This document shows positions 35,776 through 44,197 of a stretch of DNA of 64,000 nt, piece by piece. The notes under the pieces are model-generated. The model searched no databases. It was not told the DNA's origin and worked only from the letters and a program-made list of their open reading frames with translations. The DNA comes from Vibrio bathopelagicus (GTDB lineage Bacteria; Pseudomonadota; Gammaproteobacteria; Enterobacterales; Vibrionaceae), in contig NZ_CP062500.1 in NCBI RefSeq assembly GCF_014879975.1, forward strand, positions 2,976,001-3,040,000. Direction: 5' to 3'. How positions within the stretch are numbered: the stretch's first letter is position 1; every line of letters begins with the position of its first letter. The translations under genes and the position numbers were made by a program.

Positions 35776-35829
35776 AATATTAAGTCGTTGATTTTAAATA
35801 ACATGCAGATAATAAGGTCGTAAAAACGA

Positions 35830-35860
35830 AAAAGGCCGCACCAATATGGTGCGGCCTTTT
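35830..35860. terminator. Bidirectional terminator containing an NtrC-type dyad
   Basis: A 9-bp GC-rich stem (GGCCGCACC / GGTGCGGCC) with a 5-base loop is flanked by A4 and T4, giving a terminator for yacL on the minus strand. Its core GCACC-N5-GGTGC equals the inner consensus of NtrC sites. The centre at 35845 is about 80 bp upstream of the -12/-24 element of glnK. Confidence 0.8.
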
Positions 35861-35969
35861 CACTATCTTAATGCGTTGCACTGTCGTTGTTCCAGTTTTG
35901 GGCAACCAAGCCTTCAAAGCTCTAAATGACTCAAGAATAGGGGCTAACTAGCGAGTAGAAAGGTAGAGC

Positions 35970-36338
35970 TTAATAGCCTAAAAAGTCCATCCAGCGTTCG
36001 ATAAGTCGCTCGAAATCATCGATTCCACAGCTTGCTTGGCTTTCACAATTATAGAAATCGAACTCACTGCCCTCTTCCATCTCTTGCTCATGACCTAACA
36101 CGTTTTCTTGGATGGTTACGTCGTCTTCATTGATCGCTAGGCTGATCTCTTTGCCTAGTAGAGTAACTTCATTATTCAGATCCAAACGTGAACGCTCAAT
36201 AAGCGCCATCACGTGGTCGAGCTTTTGCTTATCTTTACCGATCTCTTCTTGAAGCCAGCGGCCAACAATTTCATGACCCATGCTGCATTTCACATAGTAT
36301 TCACCCATCAGAGTGTTTCTAGTAAATTCGAATTCCAT
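35970..36338 (-). CDS. yacL: YacL/UPF0231 family protein
   Basis: This is a 122-residue, strongly acidic cytosolic protein of unknown function, conserved in gammaproteobacteria. The start MEFEFTRNTLMGEYYVKCSMGHEIVGRWL (in two stretches) is the family opening and the length is typical. It lies downstream of acnB as in E. coli, but a terminator at 36474-36504 separates the two, so it may have its own promoter in the 215-bp gap. I see no catalytic motif. The C-terminus (CGIDDFERLIERWMDFLGY) contains an invariant-looking aromatic end. Confidence 0.88.
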   Translation of the reverse strand: MEFEFTRNTLMGEYYVKCSMGHEIVGRWLQEEIGKDKQKLDHVMALIERSRLDLNNEVTLLGKEISLAINEDDVTIQENVLGHEQEMEEGSEFDFYNCESQASCGIDDFERLIERWMDFLGY

Positions 36339-36473
36339 AAGGCTCCAAAGCTCTAATAAAAAGAGGATTCAATAAAGAGGGTGTGGCAAAAATGAGGCGA
36401 GAGTATATAGCGAAGTCTATTGGAGATCGAGCCTGATTCATTCAGCATCAAACGAACCGTAAGAACGCAGAAA

Positions 36474-36504
36474 CAAAAACGCCCTCTCACAAAGAGAAGG
36501 CGTT
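36474..36504 (-). terminator. Terminator of acnB
   Basis: On the minus strand AACGCCTTCTC / GAGAGGGCGTT form an 11-bp stem with one mismatch and a TTTTTGTTT tail. Confidence 0.88.
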
Positions 36505-36553
36505 GTATTAGCAGTAAGTGCTTTACTGCACTTTATCGCACTCCATTAACCGC

Positions 36554-39142
36554 TTACGCAGGCTCCTGGAAGATAACTGTGTCTGCTTTGTCCGTGTACT
36601 GACCCATTTTATGGAAGTTCAAGTAACGGTAAGTATCGGCAGCGGTTGCATTAATCTTCTCTGCGTACGCCAAGTACTCCTCTTTAGTTGGGATACGACC
36701 AAGAATCGCACCAACAGCAGAAAGCTCAGCAGAAGCTAGATAAACGTTCGCACCATTACCCAAACGGTTCGGGAAGTTACGAGTAGACGTCGACATTACT
36801 GTCGAAGCGTCAGCAACACGTGCTTGGTTACCCATGCATAATGAACAACCCGGAGTTTCAATACGAACCCCAGCACGACCAAAGATGCCGTAGTAGCCTT
36901 CTTCTGTCAGTTGGTCTTTATCCATCTTAGTTGGCGGAGCAACCCATAGGCGAGTATTCAAAGAGCCATTAAACTCTTCAAGCATCTTACCTGCAGCACG
37001 GAAGTGACCAATGTTGGTCATACAAGAACCGATGAACACTTCTTGAATCTCAGTGCCTTGAACGTCAGAAAGAAGACGAGCATCATCTGGATCGTTTGGT
37101 GCACATAGGATTGGCTGATCGATGTCAGCAAGGTCAATCTCGATAACATGAGCGTATTCAGCATCTGAATCAGCAGCAAGCAACTCAGGGTTCGCTAACC
37201 ACTCTTCCATTGCCGTAATACGACGCTCAATAGTACGAACATCACCGTAACCTTCAGCGATCATCCACTTAAGCATAACGACGTTCGAGTTCAGGTACTC
37301 TTCGATCGACTCTTGAGACAGCTTAACGGTACAACCCGCAGCAGAACGTTCAGCAGATGCATCAGAAAGCTCAAATGCTTGCTCAACAGACAGGTGTTCA
37401 ACACCTTCGATTTCTAGTACGCGACCAGAGAATTCGTTGATCTTACCTGCTTTCTCTACTGTTAGTAGACCTTGCTTGATGCCGTATAGAGGAATCGCAT
37501 GTACTAGGTCACGTAGCGTGATACCTGGCTGCATTTCACCTTTAAAGCGAACAAGGATTGACTCTGGCATATCAAGAGGCATAACACCTGTTGCTGCAGC
37601 AAATGCTACTAAGCCAGAACCTGCTGGGAATGAGATACCTAGAGGGAAACGAGTATGCGAGTCACCACCTGTACCAACAGTATCAGGCAGAAGCATACGG
37701 TTTAGCCATGAGTGGATAACACCATCACCCGGACGAAGTGAAACACCCGCACGATTCATGATGAAATCAGGTAGCGTATGGTGAGTGTTTACATCAACTG
37801 GTTTCGGGTATGCCGATGTGTGACAGAAAGACTGCATCACTAGGTCAGCAGAGAAGCCTAGACACGCAAGGTCTTTAAGCTCATCACGTGTCATAGGACC
37901 CGTAGTATCTTGAGAACCTACAGTTGTCATTTTAGGTTCGCAGTACTGACCCGCACGCACACCTTCAACGCCACACGCTTTACCTACCATCTTCTGAGCT
38001 AACGTGTAGCCTTTATCAGAAGCAGAAGGGTCGATCGGCTTAGCAAACAGATCGGTTTCAGCTAGGCCTAGAGCATCACGAGCACGGCCTGTTAAGCCAC
38101 GACCAATGATCAGTGGAATACGACCACCAGCACGTACTTCATCTAGAAGTACTTTGCCTAACTCAAAGCTTGAGATATCTGCACCGTCTTTACGAACAAC
38201 ACCTTCATAAGGATAGATATCAATCACATCACCCATGTTCATGTCTTGTACGTTCAGCTCAATTGGTAGTGCGCCTGAGTCTTCCATTGTGTTGTAGAAG
38301 ATCGGAGCAATTTTACCACCAAGACAAACACCGCCAGTACGCTTATTTGGTACGAATGGGATATCTTCGCCCATGAACCAAAGCACTGAGTTTGTCGCTG
38401 ATTTACGTGAAGAACCGGTACCAACAACATCACCAACGTAAGCCAGTGGAATGCCGTCTTTTTGCATTTCTTCAATTTGAGTAATTGGACCAACGTTACC
38501 CTGCTCATCAGGAGTAATACCATCGCGTTCCATCTTCAGCATCGCTTTTGCATGTACTGGGATATCAGGACGTGACCATGCATCAGGCGCTGGTGATAGG
38601 TCATCAGTGTTCGTTTCACCAGTGACTTTGAATACTTTAACGGTAATTTTTTCCGCTACTTTCTCTTTAGCTGTAAACCACTCAGCATCAGCCCAAGACT
38701 GAAGAACTTGCTGAGCAGAAGCATTGCCAGATTTTGCTTTTTCTTCTACGTCGTAGAATGCGTCAAACATCAGTAGAGTATGAGAAAGCGCTTTAACAGC
38801 GATAGGAGCAAGCTCTGCATCATCCAGTAAAGAAACTAGAGATTCGATGTTGTAACCACCTTGCATTGTGCCAAGTAGTTCCGCAGCTTTTGCTTTGCTT
38901 ACTAGTGGAGATTCAACTTCACCTTTAGTGATAGCCGTTAGGAAGCCCGCTTTAACGTAAGCAGCTTCATCTACACCTGGTGGAATACGGTTTTCTAGTA
39001 GGTCAAGAACAACAGCTTCTTCACCTTGGGGCGGGTTCTTTAAAAGTTCAACTAGGCCTGCTACTTGTTCAGCATCTAATGGTCTAGGAACAACTCCTTC
39101 AGCAGCACGCTCTGCGACGTGTTTACGGTAGGCTTCAAGCAC
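36554..39142 (-). CDS. acnB: Aconitate hydratase B
   Basis: This 862-residue enzyme interconverts citrate and isocitrate in the TCA cycle and may also serve as 2-methylisocitrate dehydratase. It has the AcnB domain order: the helical HEAT-like domain first (about 1-160), the swivel domain ([19 protein letters not shown], about 240), then the catalytic core. Cluster cysteines are in SFCHTS-type context, in [10 protein letters not shown] (about 710) and in [11 protein letters not shown] (about 770). The start [19 protein letters not shown] is standard. It is followed by a terminator. The 274-bp upstream region must hold the promoter; I did not find a convincing regulator site there. Confidence 0.96.
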   Translation of the reverse strand: MLEAYRKHVAERAAEGVVPRPLDAEQVAGLVELLKNPPQGEEAVVLDLLENRIPPGVDEAAYVKAGFLTAITKGEVESPLVSKAKAAELLGTMQGGYNIESLVSLLDDAELAPIAVKALSHTLLMFDAFYDVEEKAKSGNASAQQVLQSWADAEWFTAKEKVAEKITVKVFKVTGETNTDDLSPAPDAWSRPDIPVHAKAMLKMERDGITPDEQGNVGPITQIEEMQKDGIPLAYVGDVVGTGSSRKSATNSVLWFMGEDIPFVPNKRTGGVCLGGKIAPIFYNTMEDSGALPIELNVQDMNMGDVIDIYPYEGVVRKDGADISSFELGKVLLDEVRAGGRIPLIIGRGLTGRARDALGLAETDLFAKPIDPSASDKGYTLAQKMVGKACGVEGVRAGQYCEPKMTTVGSQDTTGPMTRDELKDLACLGFSADLVMQSFCHTSAYPKPVDVNTHHTLPDFIMNRAGVSLRPGDGVIHSWLNRMLLPDTVGTGGDSHTRFPLGISFPAGSGLVAFAAATGVMPLDMPESILVRFKGEMQPGITLRDLVHAIPLYGIKQGLLTVEKAGKINEFSGRVLEIEGVEHLSVEQAFELSDASAERSAAGCTVKLSQESIEEYLNSNVVMLKWMIAEGYGDVRTIERRITAMEEWLANPELLAADSDAEYAHVIEIDLADIDQPILCAPNDPDDARLLSDVQGTEIQEVFIGSCMTNIGHFRAAGKMLEEFNGSLNTRLWVAPPTKMDKDQLTEEGYYGIFGRAGVRIETPGCSLCMGNQARVADASTVMSTSTRNFPNRLGNGANVYLASAELSAVGAILGRIPTKEEYLAYAEKINATAADTYRYLNFHKMGQYTDKADTVIFQEPA

Positions 39143-39416
39143 GACTTTTTCCTCTCATTGCGGTTCCTTCTTTACATTGGTAATTATTAGTAAAATAAAG
39201 AAGCGAACATCCTTGGAAACTTGGCTCTCCATTGCCATTTTTGTCATTCAATTTGTATTGATGAGCGGCGTCATAGAGGCCAAACTGTGGGCGACAGAAT
39301 AGCAAATTTAACGATAAATTAAAATCTTATCATTTTGACCAACATAGCAAGTTAAGACGAAAGTCCTACGATTTTTGCCTATTTAGTCAGAAAAAGAGCT
39401 ATCCCGCGCATTATTA

Positions 39417-41759
39417 TTAGTAAGATGTACCAATGATTAAGTAAACAGAATCGTAGTTATCTTCTGTTTTACCATAAGCCAAAATGATTGGCCCGATTGG
39501 TGAATCTACGCCAGCAAAGAGTGACCCAGCAGTAAACATGGGCGCTTCATCCAATGACAAATCGTTATTCGACCAAACGCCGCCATGTTCTATAGATGCG
39601 CCTATGTAAAATGGCGACTCAAACAAGCCGAAGTCATTTTCAAACCATTTATAGCGATAGATTAAACTGCCATATGCTAAGTTTTGTCCAATAAGACTAT
39701 TTCTTGGTATTCCCGATAAGTTTAAGAAGCCTCCAAGCTCCTTTGGATCGATGGGGAACACGGAGTTTTTACTCTCTACCATGCCAAAATCGAACTTTGC
39801 GACTAAAGTATGCTTTTCAATACTCTGTGCCGCCATGAAATTAGCCGAAATCTCATAAACCGTGTCGCTTTCAGAGTTAAACTCGGAATCAGCCAGAGAG
39901 GAGTTGTTATCAAAGTCATCGTGGGAAATGAGATATTCCAGATCAACGAAGTAACCTTTGGTCGGCAAACTGAAGTTATCTAAGGTATCCAATCGATAAC
40001 TCATAAACCCTCCGACACGTGTATATCCACCGCTACCCAGAGACGGTAACGAGGATACCTCAACATCACCATCACCATCGGTGTATCGAGCCCCCACTTT
40101 AAATTCTTGCCACAATGTAGGCTGATAACCTAACGCCAGTTCACCAATATACTCTTGGTAAGTCATTGGTAAGTAGTCTTTAGTTACGTCGAGAGTGGGC
40201 TCTTCGATATCGTCAATATTGGCAGGTAAGTTTCTTTTTTGATTGCTGTAAACAAGTGATGCCGATGTAAATAACTTCTGGCTTGAGAAAAAAGGAGAAT
40301 ACAACTCAGCCTCAATGAGCTTATCAGTGCCCATTTCTACATTCGTTCTTAACTCTGCACCATGCGAGTTGATATCGGTAAAGTTGGCAGAGACACCGAT
40401 TGAATATTGGCTCTCGGTTGCAAAGTCATCTTCAAGATAAAATCGAAAGTTGAGGTAATTAGGGCCCCATGATTTTTCATTTACATCAACCTGCAGTTGA
40501 TCTTCACCATCTACATTGTCAAATTCATAGGTGACCAGTTCAAAACGATCGAGCGCATACAAGTCTTTAACCTGAGATTCAATTTCACTGGTTTTAAGGA
40601 CTCTACCTGAATCGAGGTTCAAACGATTGGCAATCAACTTATCTGAATAGTGGGTGTTATTATTGATAACGACCTTATCCACCACCGTTTTGTCACCATG
40701 CTTGAGCTGCTTTCGAGCTTTTTGTTTGTCATCAATATAGTGTTGGTAGTCCGCATTCGAGAGCGACAGCTTAGAGAGCTGCTCGGTATACTGCCTTGTT
40801 GCTTCGTATCCAGCATGGTAAGCCGTCGGCATTTTATCGAACTCTGTAGTCTCCATTTGCCCAACATCAGGACGTAGGAAAAAGTCATCGTCTGTTAACG
40901 TCGCGGCTTGCTCTTGAGTACTGCGTTGAACAAGGTAATTAGAGAGTTGGTCTGCTGCGGCTAAAAAGTTAGTGAAGTCTTCTTTGCTTTTGTAGTTAGT
41001 ACTGATATCTACAGCAATAACGATATCGGCTCCCATTGCTCGAGCAACATCAACTGGCATGTTATTGGTGACACCACCATCAACCAGCATTCGCCCATCA
41101 ACCTCATAAGGTGGAAGAGCGCCGGGTACCGACATACTCGCCATCATCGCATCAACAAGATGACCATGGTCGATGACCACCTCTTCAAGATCGATGATGT
41201 CAGTTGCGACGGAGCGATATGGAATAGCGAGGTTGTCGAAAGAATCGAGTGGAGATAAATTACCCGTCGTCTCGCGCAGAATACGCAACATATTCTGGCC
41301 TTGAACCACTCCTTTTCTGGCTTTGATTTCACCCCAACCTAAGCCGAGGTCGGTATTCAGTTGATAACGGTCTTCATACTCTTTGTCTCGCACTCGGCGA
41401 TCACTACGGTTAACGCGATCGCGATAGCCGCGATTCCAATCAACCGTATAAATAAAGCTCTCGATCTCATCTGCGCTCATCCCGGTCGCATAAAGACCAC
41501 CAACGTAAGCCCCCATGCTGGTACCGGTAATGTAATCAACCGGAATTTGCATCTCTTCTAAGGCTTTAAGCACGCCAATGTGGGCAGCACCTTTAGCGCC
41601 TCCACCAGCGAGAACGACAGCAACGGTTGGCCTTTTATGAGCTTCTTTAAGTTCAACATGTTCTGATGAATCAACCTGTGCCGCAGTAGCTGCAAACAGT
41701 TGAAAACTGATCACTGTACCGACAATACCTAAGCCACTCACTAACCAACGAGAAATCAT
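39417..41759 (-). CDS. Patatin-like phospholipase with POTRA and outer-membrane barrel (PlpD-like)
   Basis: This 780-residue protein has the architecture of a type Vd autotransporter. It has a signal peptide (about 1-24), a patatin domain, a POTRA-like linker (DKVVINNNTHYSDKLIANRL, about 362) and a C-terminal Omp85-type beta-barrel ending in IIGTSY. The oxyanion loop GGGAKGAAHIGVLKAL, nucleophile Ser81 in GTSMGA and Asp227 in DGG form the catalytic dyad. Such proteins present a lipase at the outer membrane; PlpD of Pseudomonas releases it, but whether this one is cleaved is unknown. It is 38 bp after mrcB on the same strand. Orthologue in V. cholerae is probably VC0603. Confidence 0.9.
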   Translation of the reverse strand: MISRWLVSGLGIVGTVISFQLFAATAAQVDSSEHVELKEAHKRPTVAVVLAGGGAKGAAHIGVLKALEEMQIPVDYITGTSMGAYVGGLYATGMSADEIESFIYTVDWNRGYRDRVNRSDRRVRDKEYEDRYQLNTDLGLGWGEIKARKGVVQGQNMLRILRETTGNLSPLDSFDNLAIPYRSVATDIIDLEEVVIDHGHLVDAMMASMSVPGALPPYEVDGRMLVDGGVTNNMPVDVARAMGADIVIAVDISTNYKSKEDFTNFLAAADQLSNYLVQRSTQEQAATLTDDDFFLRPDVGQMETTEFDKMPTAYHAGYEATRQYTEQLSKLSLSNADYQHYIDDKQKARKQLKHGDKTVVDKVVINNNTHYSDKLIANRLNLDSGRVLKTSEIESQVKDLYALDRFELVTYEFDNVDGEDQLQVDVNEKSWGPNYLNFRFYLEDDFATESQYSIGVSANFTDINSHGAELRTNVEMGTDKLIEAELYSPFFSSQKLFTSASLVYSNQKRNLPANIDDIEEPTLDVTKDYLPMTYQEYIGELALGYQPTLWQEFKVGARYTDGDGDVEVSSLPSLGSGGYTRVGGFMSYRLDTLDNFSLPTKGYFVDLEYLISHDDFDNNSSLADSEFNSESDTVYEISANFMAAQSIEKHTLVAKFDFGMVESKNSVFPIDPKELGGFLNLSGIPRNSLIGQNLAYGSLIYRYKWFENDFGLFESPFYIGASIEHGGVWSNNDLSLDEAPMFTAGSLFAGVDSPIGPIILAYGKTEDNYDSVYLIIGTSY

Positions 41760-41797
41760 TATCTAAACTATCCTTGTCATTCTTTTCTGTGATGACT

Positions 41798-44197
41798 TTA
41801 CCACTGAAAAAGCTTCTTTAGCCACTGTTTTGGTTGACTTTCGCAACCCTTTTTAATGCTGCCACTCTCATCCCAAACCGGCAATTTCACCGCACCATCA
41901 CAGTCAAACTCTAACGACCCTTCAGAAGTTCGAGTAAAGCTTGCGGTCACAATTCCTGTTGGCCAAGGCAGCAATAGCTGTTCTGGTGTTCTTTGTTTCA
42001 GGTAATCGGCATAGACACGCAACGCACCGCTAGAACCTGTTAGTTTAGTCGGTTTATTGTCATCTCGACCTAACCAAATCGTCGTTACTTCACGACCATC
42101 AACACCAACAAACCAACTGTCTCGGCTGTCATTACTCGTGCCGGTTTTACCCGCTAATCCCGCCCATGCAAACTGACCTTGTAGAAAACGGCCTGTACCT
42201 TCTGATACGCCACGCTTCATCGCATACGTTGTTAACCAAGCCGCTTGTTGATCAACGCTTTGTGAAACACGAGGAATCGATTGATACAACACCTCACCTT
42301 CACTATCAATAACAGAGCGAAGCGCAGACAATGGCGCGATACGACCAGAGTTGGTAATTGTTTGATACATCTGAGCAACCTGGAAAGGTGTCAGCGAGAA
42401 CGAACCCAAGAACATGGATGGTACCGGACGAATTTCGTTTTTATCGACACCCAATTTCTCAATCGTATTGGAAACACTATCGATACCTAGCTGCATGCCC
42501 AAGCGAACTGTTGGTACGTTATAAGACTTAGAAAGCGCCACATATAACGGCACGTCTCCGCGGAACTTACGGTCAAAATTTCGAGGACTCCACACGCTGC
42601 CTTTACTGCCCTTCAAACTCAGTGGTGTGTCCATCAAGGTTGTGGCGAGCGTGTATTTCTGAGGTTGATCTAATGCTGTCAGATAAATAGCTGGCTTCAC
42701 CAAAGAACCAATCGGGCGACTTGCATTCAGTGCGCGGTTAAAACCGTCATAACCCGTGCGCTTACCGCCGACCATCGCACGGATTTCACCAGTATTTCTA
42801 TCAACGGCAATCGCAGCCGCTTCGAGCTTATTACCCGCCGTTTTAGACAGTTCAGGCACCTTACGTGCTATTGATTTCTCCAGTTTGTCTTGGGAGACCG
42901 GATCAAGAGAAGTAAAAACCCTGATGCCTTTTTGAGCCTCAAATCGATCGCCCACGTATTTCTTCAGCTCAATATTAACCTGCTGAAAATAAGCGGGTTG
43001 ACGACTGGCAATACGCGGGTTGTCTTGAATATCCAGGTCACGACTCGCGGCCTCTTCATACTGCTTAGGCGTCAATATGTCTTGCTGCATCAACAAACGT
43101 AGAACCAAATCACGTCTTGTCTTAGCACGCTCAGGGTAACGGACTGGGTTGTAATACGATGGTCCTTTAACCATACCCACCAGTAAAGCTAACTGATCAA
43201 TTCTAAGTTCTTGAATCGGTTGGCCGAAATACAAACGAGATGCCAAGCCGAAACCGTGGATCGCTTCACCACCATTCTGCCCAAGATAAACCTCGTTCAA
43301 ATACGCTTCTAAGATACGGTCTTTGCTGTAACGATGATCCAAGATCAATGCGATATACGCTTCACGAACCTTACGCCACAAGGTACGTTCACTGGATAAG
43401 AAGAGGTTTTTGGCTAATTGTTGAGTCAGCGTACTACCACCCTGCACCGTTCGGCCGGCTTTAACGTTGACCACCATGGCACGTGCTATCGCTAACGGCG
43501 ATACACCATCGTGCTGATAGAAATTTCGGTCTTCAGTTGCCAGCAATGCGTCAACCATCACTTCAGGGAACTGGTTACGTTTTAAGAACAAGCGCTGCTC
43601 ATCGTTGCTTTTTTCAAGCATTCCAAGCATTTTCGGTTCAACACGCAGATACCCCATGTCGCCTTTCTTCTCTAGCGATTGGATACGAGTTAACTCGTTG
43701 CCATTGAAGTGCAACATTACATGACGATCCGCTTCTGGCCCATCGACAAACTCGAACGGACGACGAATCATTTCAATCTTGGTTGAAGAGGAAGAGTACT
43801 CACCCGGATGACGAGGAGAGTTCACCTTGCGGTAATTCAGCACGTCCAGTTCATTTTTGACTTGCACCAAGCTAACAGCTGTACCCGGAGATAAGTCCAA
43901 CACGCGAGCGTAGACAACGGTTGGCAAATCAAACAGTTGACCTTCAAAGCGCTGCTTAACCACCGAATCCAAATAGATCCCAACAAATAACAACAGAGCT
44001 GCCGTCGCTAAACCCATCTTCCAAGCGATGCCCCATAGGGTCTTCAGCCAACCTCTGTTGCCCGTTTTCTTGGCTTTTGCCTTACCTTTCTTCGCTGTAG
44101 CTCTAGGTTTTCTTGGCTTGGCTTTGGACGCTGGTGACTTTTTTGCTGGCGCTTTTTTAGGTGGTGCCTTTTTCGGCGTTAACATTTTGGTCATCAT
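41798..44197 (-). CDS. mrcB: Bifunctional penicillin-binding protein 1B
   Basis: PBP1B polymerises glycan strands and crosslinks peptides in the periplasm. The 799-residue chain has a cytosolic tail very rich in Lys, Pro and Ala (about 1-48), a membrane span (WKMGLATAALLLFVGIYLD), and a UB2H-like domain. A GT51 domain follows with its catalytic Glu in ATEDRNFYQHDG (about 217) and GGSTLTQQLAKN. The transpeptidase domain has SRPIGSLVKP (active Ser), the SxN motif in SKSYNVP and KTGTSND. The stop region of hrpB overlaps its start by 4 bases (ATGA-type), so the two are translationally coupled. The start could be the second or fourth codon. Confidence 0.95.
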   Translation of the reverse strand: MMTKMLTPKKAPPKKAPAKKSPASKAKPRKPRATAKKGKAKAKKTGNRGWLKTLWGIAWKMGLATAALLLFVGIYLDSVVKQRFEGQLFDLPTVVYARVLDLSPGTAVSLVQVKNELDVLNYRKVNSPRHPGEYSSSSTKIEMIRRPFEFVDGPEADRHVMLHFNGNELTRIQSLEKKGDMGYLRVEPKMLGMLEKSNDEQRLFLKRNQFPEVMVDALLATEDRNFYQHDGVSPLAIARAMVVNVKAGRTVQGGSTLTQQLAKNLFLSSERTLWRKVREAYIALILDHRYSKDRILEAYLNEVYLGQNGGEAIHGFGLASRLYFGQPIQELRIDQLALLVGMVKGPSYYNPVRYPERAKTRRDLVLRLLMQQDILTPKQYEEAASRDLDIQDNPRIASRQPAYFQQVNIELKKYVGDRFEAQKGIRVFTSLDPVSQDKLEKSIARKVPELSKTAGNKLEAAAIAVDRNTGEIRAMVGGKRTGYDGFNRALNASRPIGSLVKPAIYLTALDQPQKYTLATTLMDTPLSLKGSKGSVWSPRNFDRKFRGDVPLYVALSKSYNVPTVRLGMQLGIDSVSNTIEKLGVDKNEIRPVPSMFLGSFSLTPFQVAQMYQTITNSGRIAPLSALRSVIDSEGEVLYQSIPRVSQSVDQQAAWLTTYAMKRGVSEGTGRFLQGQFAWAGLAGKTGTSNDSRDSWFVGVDGREVTTIWLGRDDNKPTKLTGSSGALRVYADYLKQRTPEQLLLPWPTGIVTASFTRTSEGSLEFDCDGAVKLPVWDESGSIKKGCESQPKQWLKKLFQW

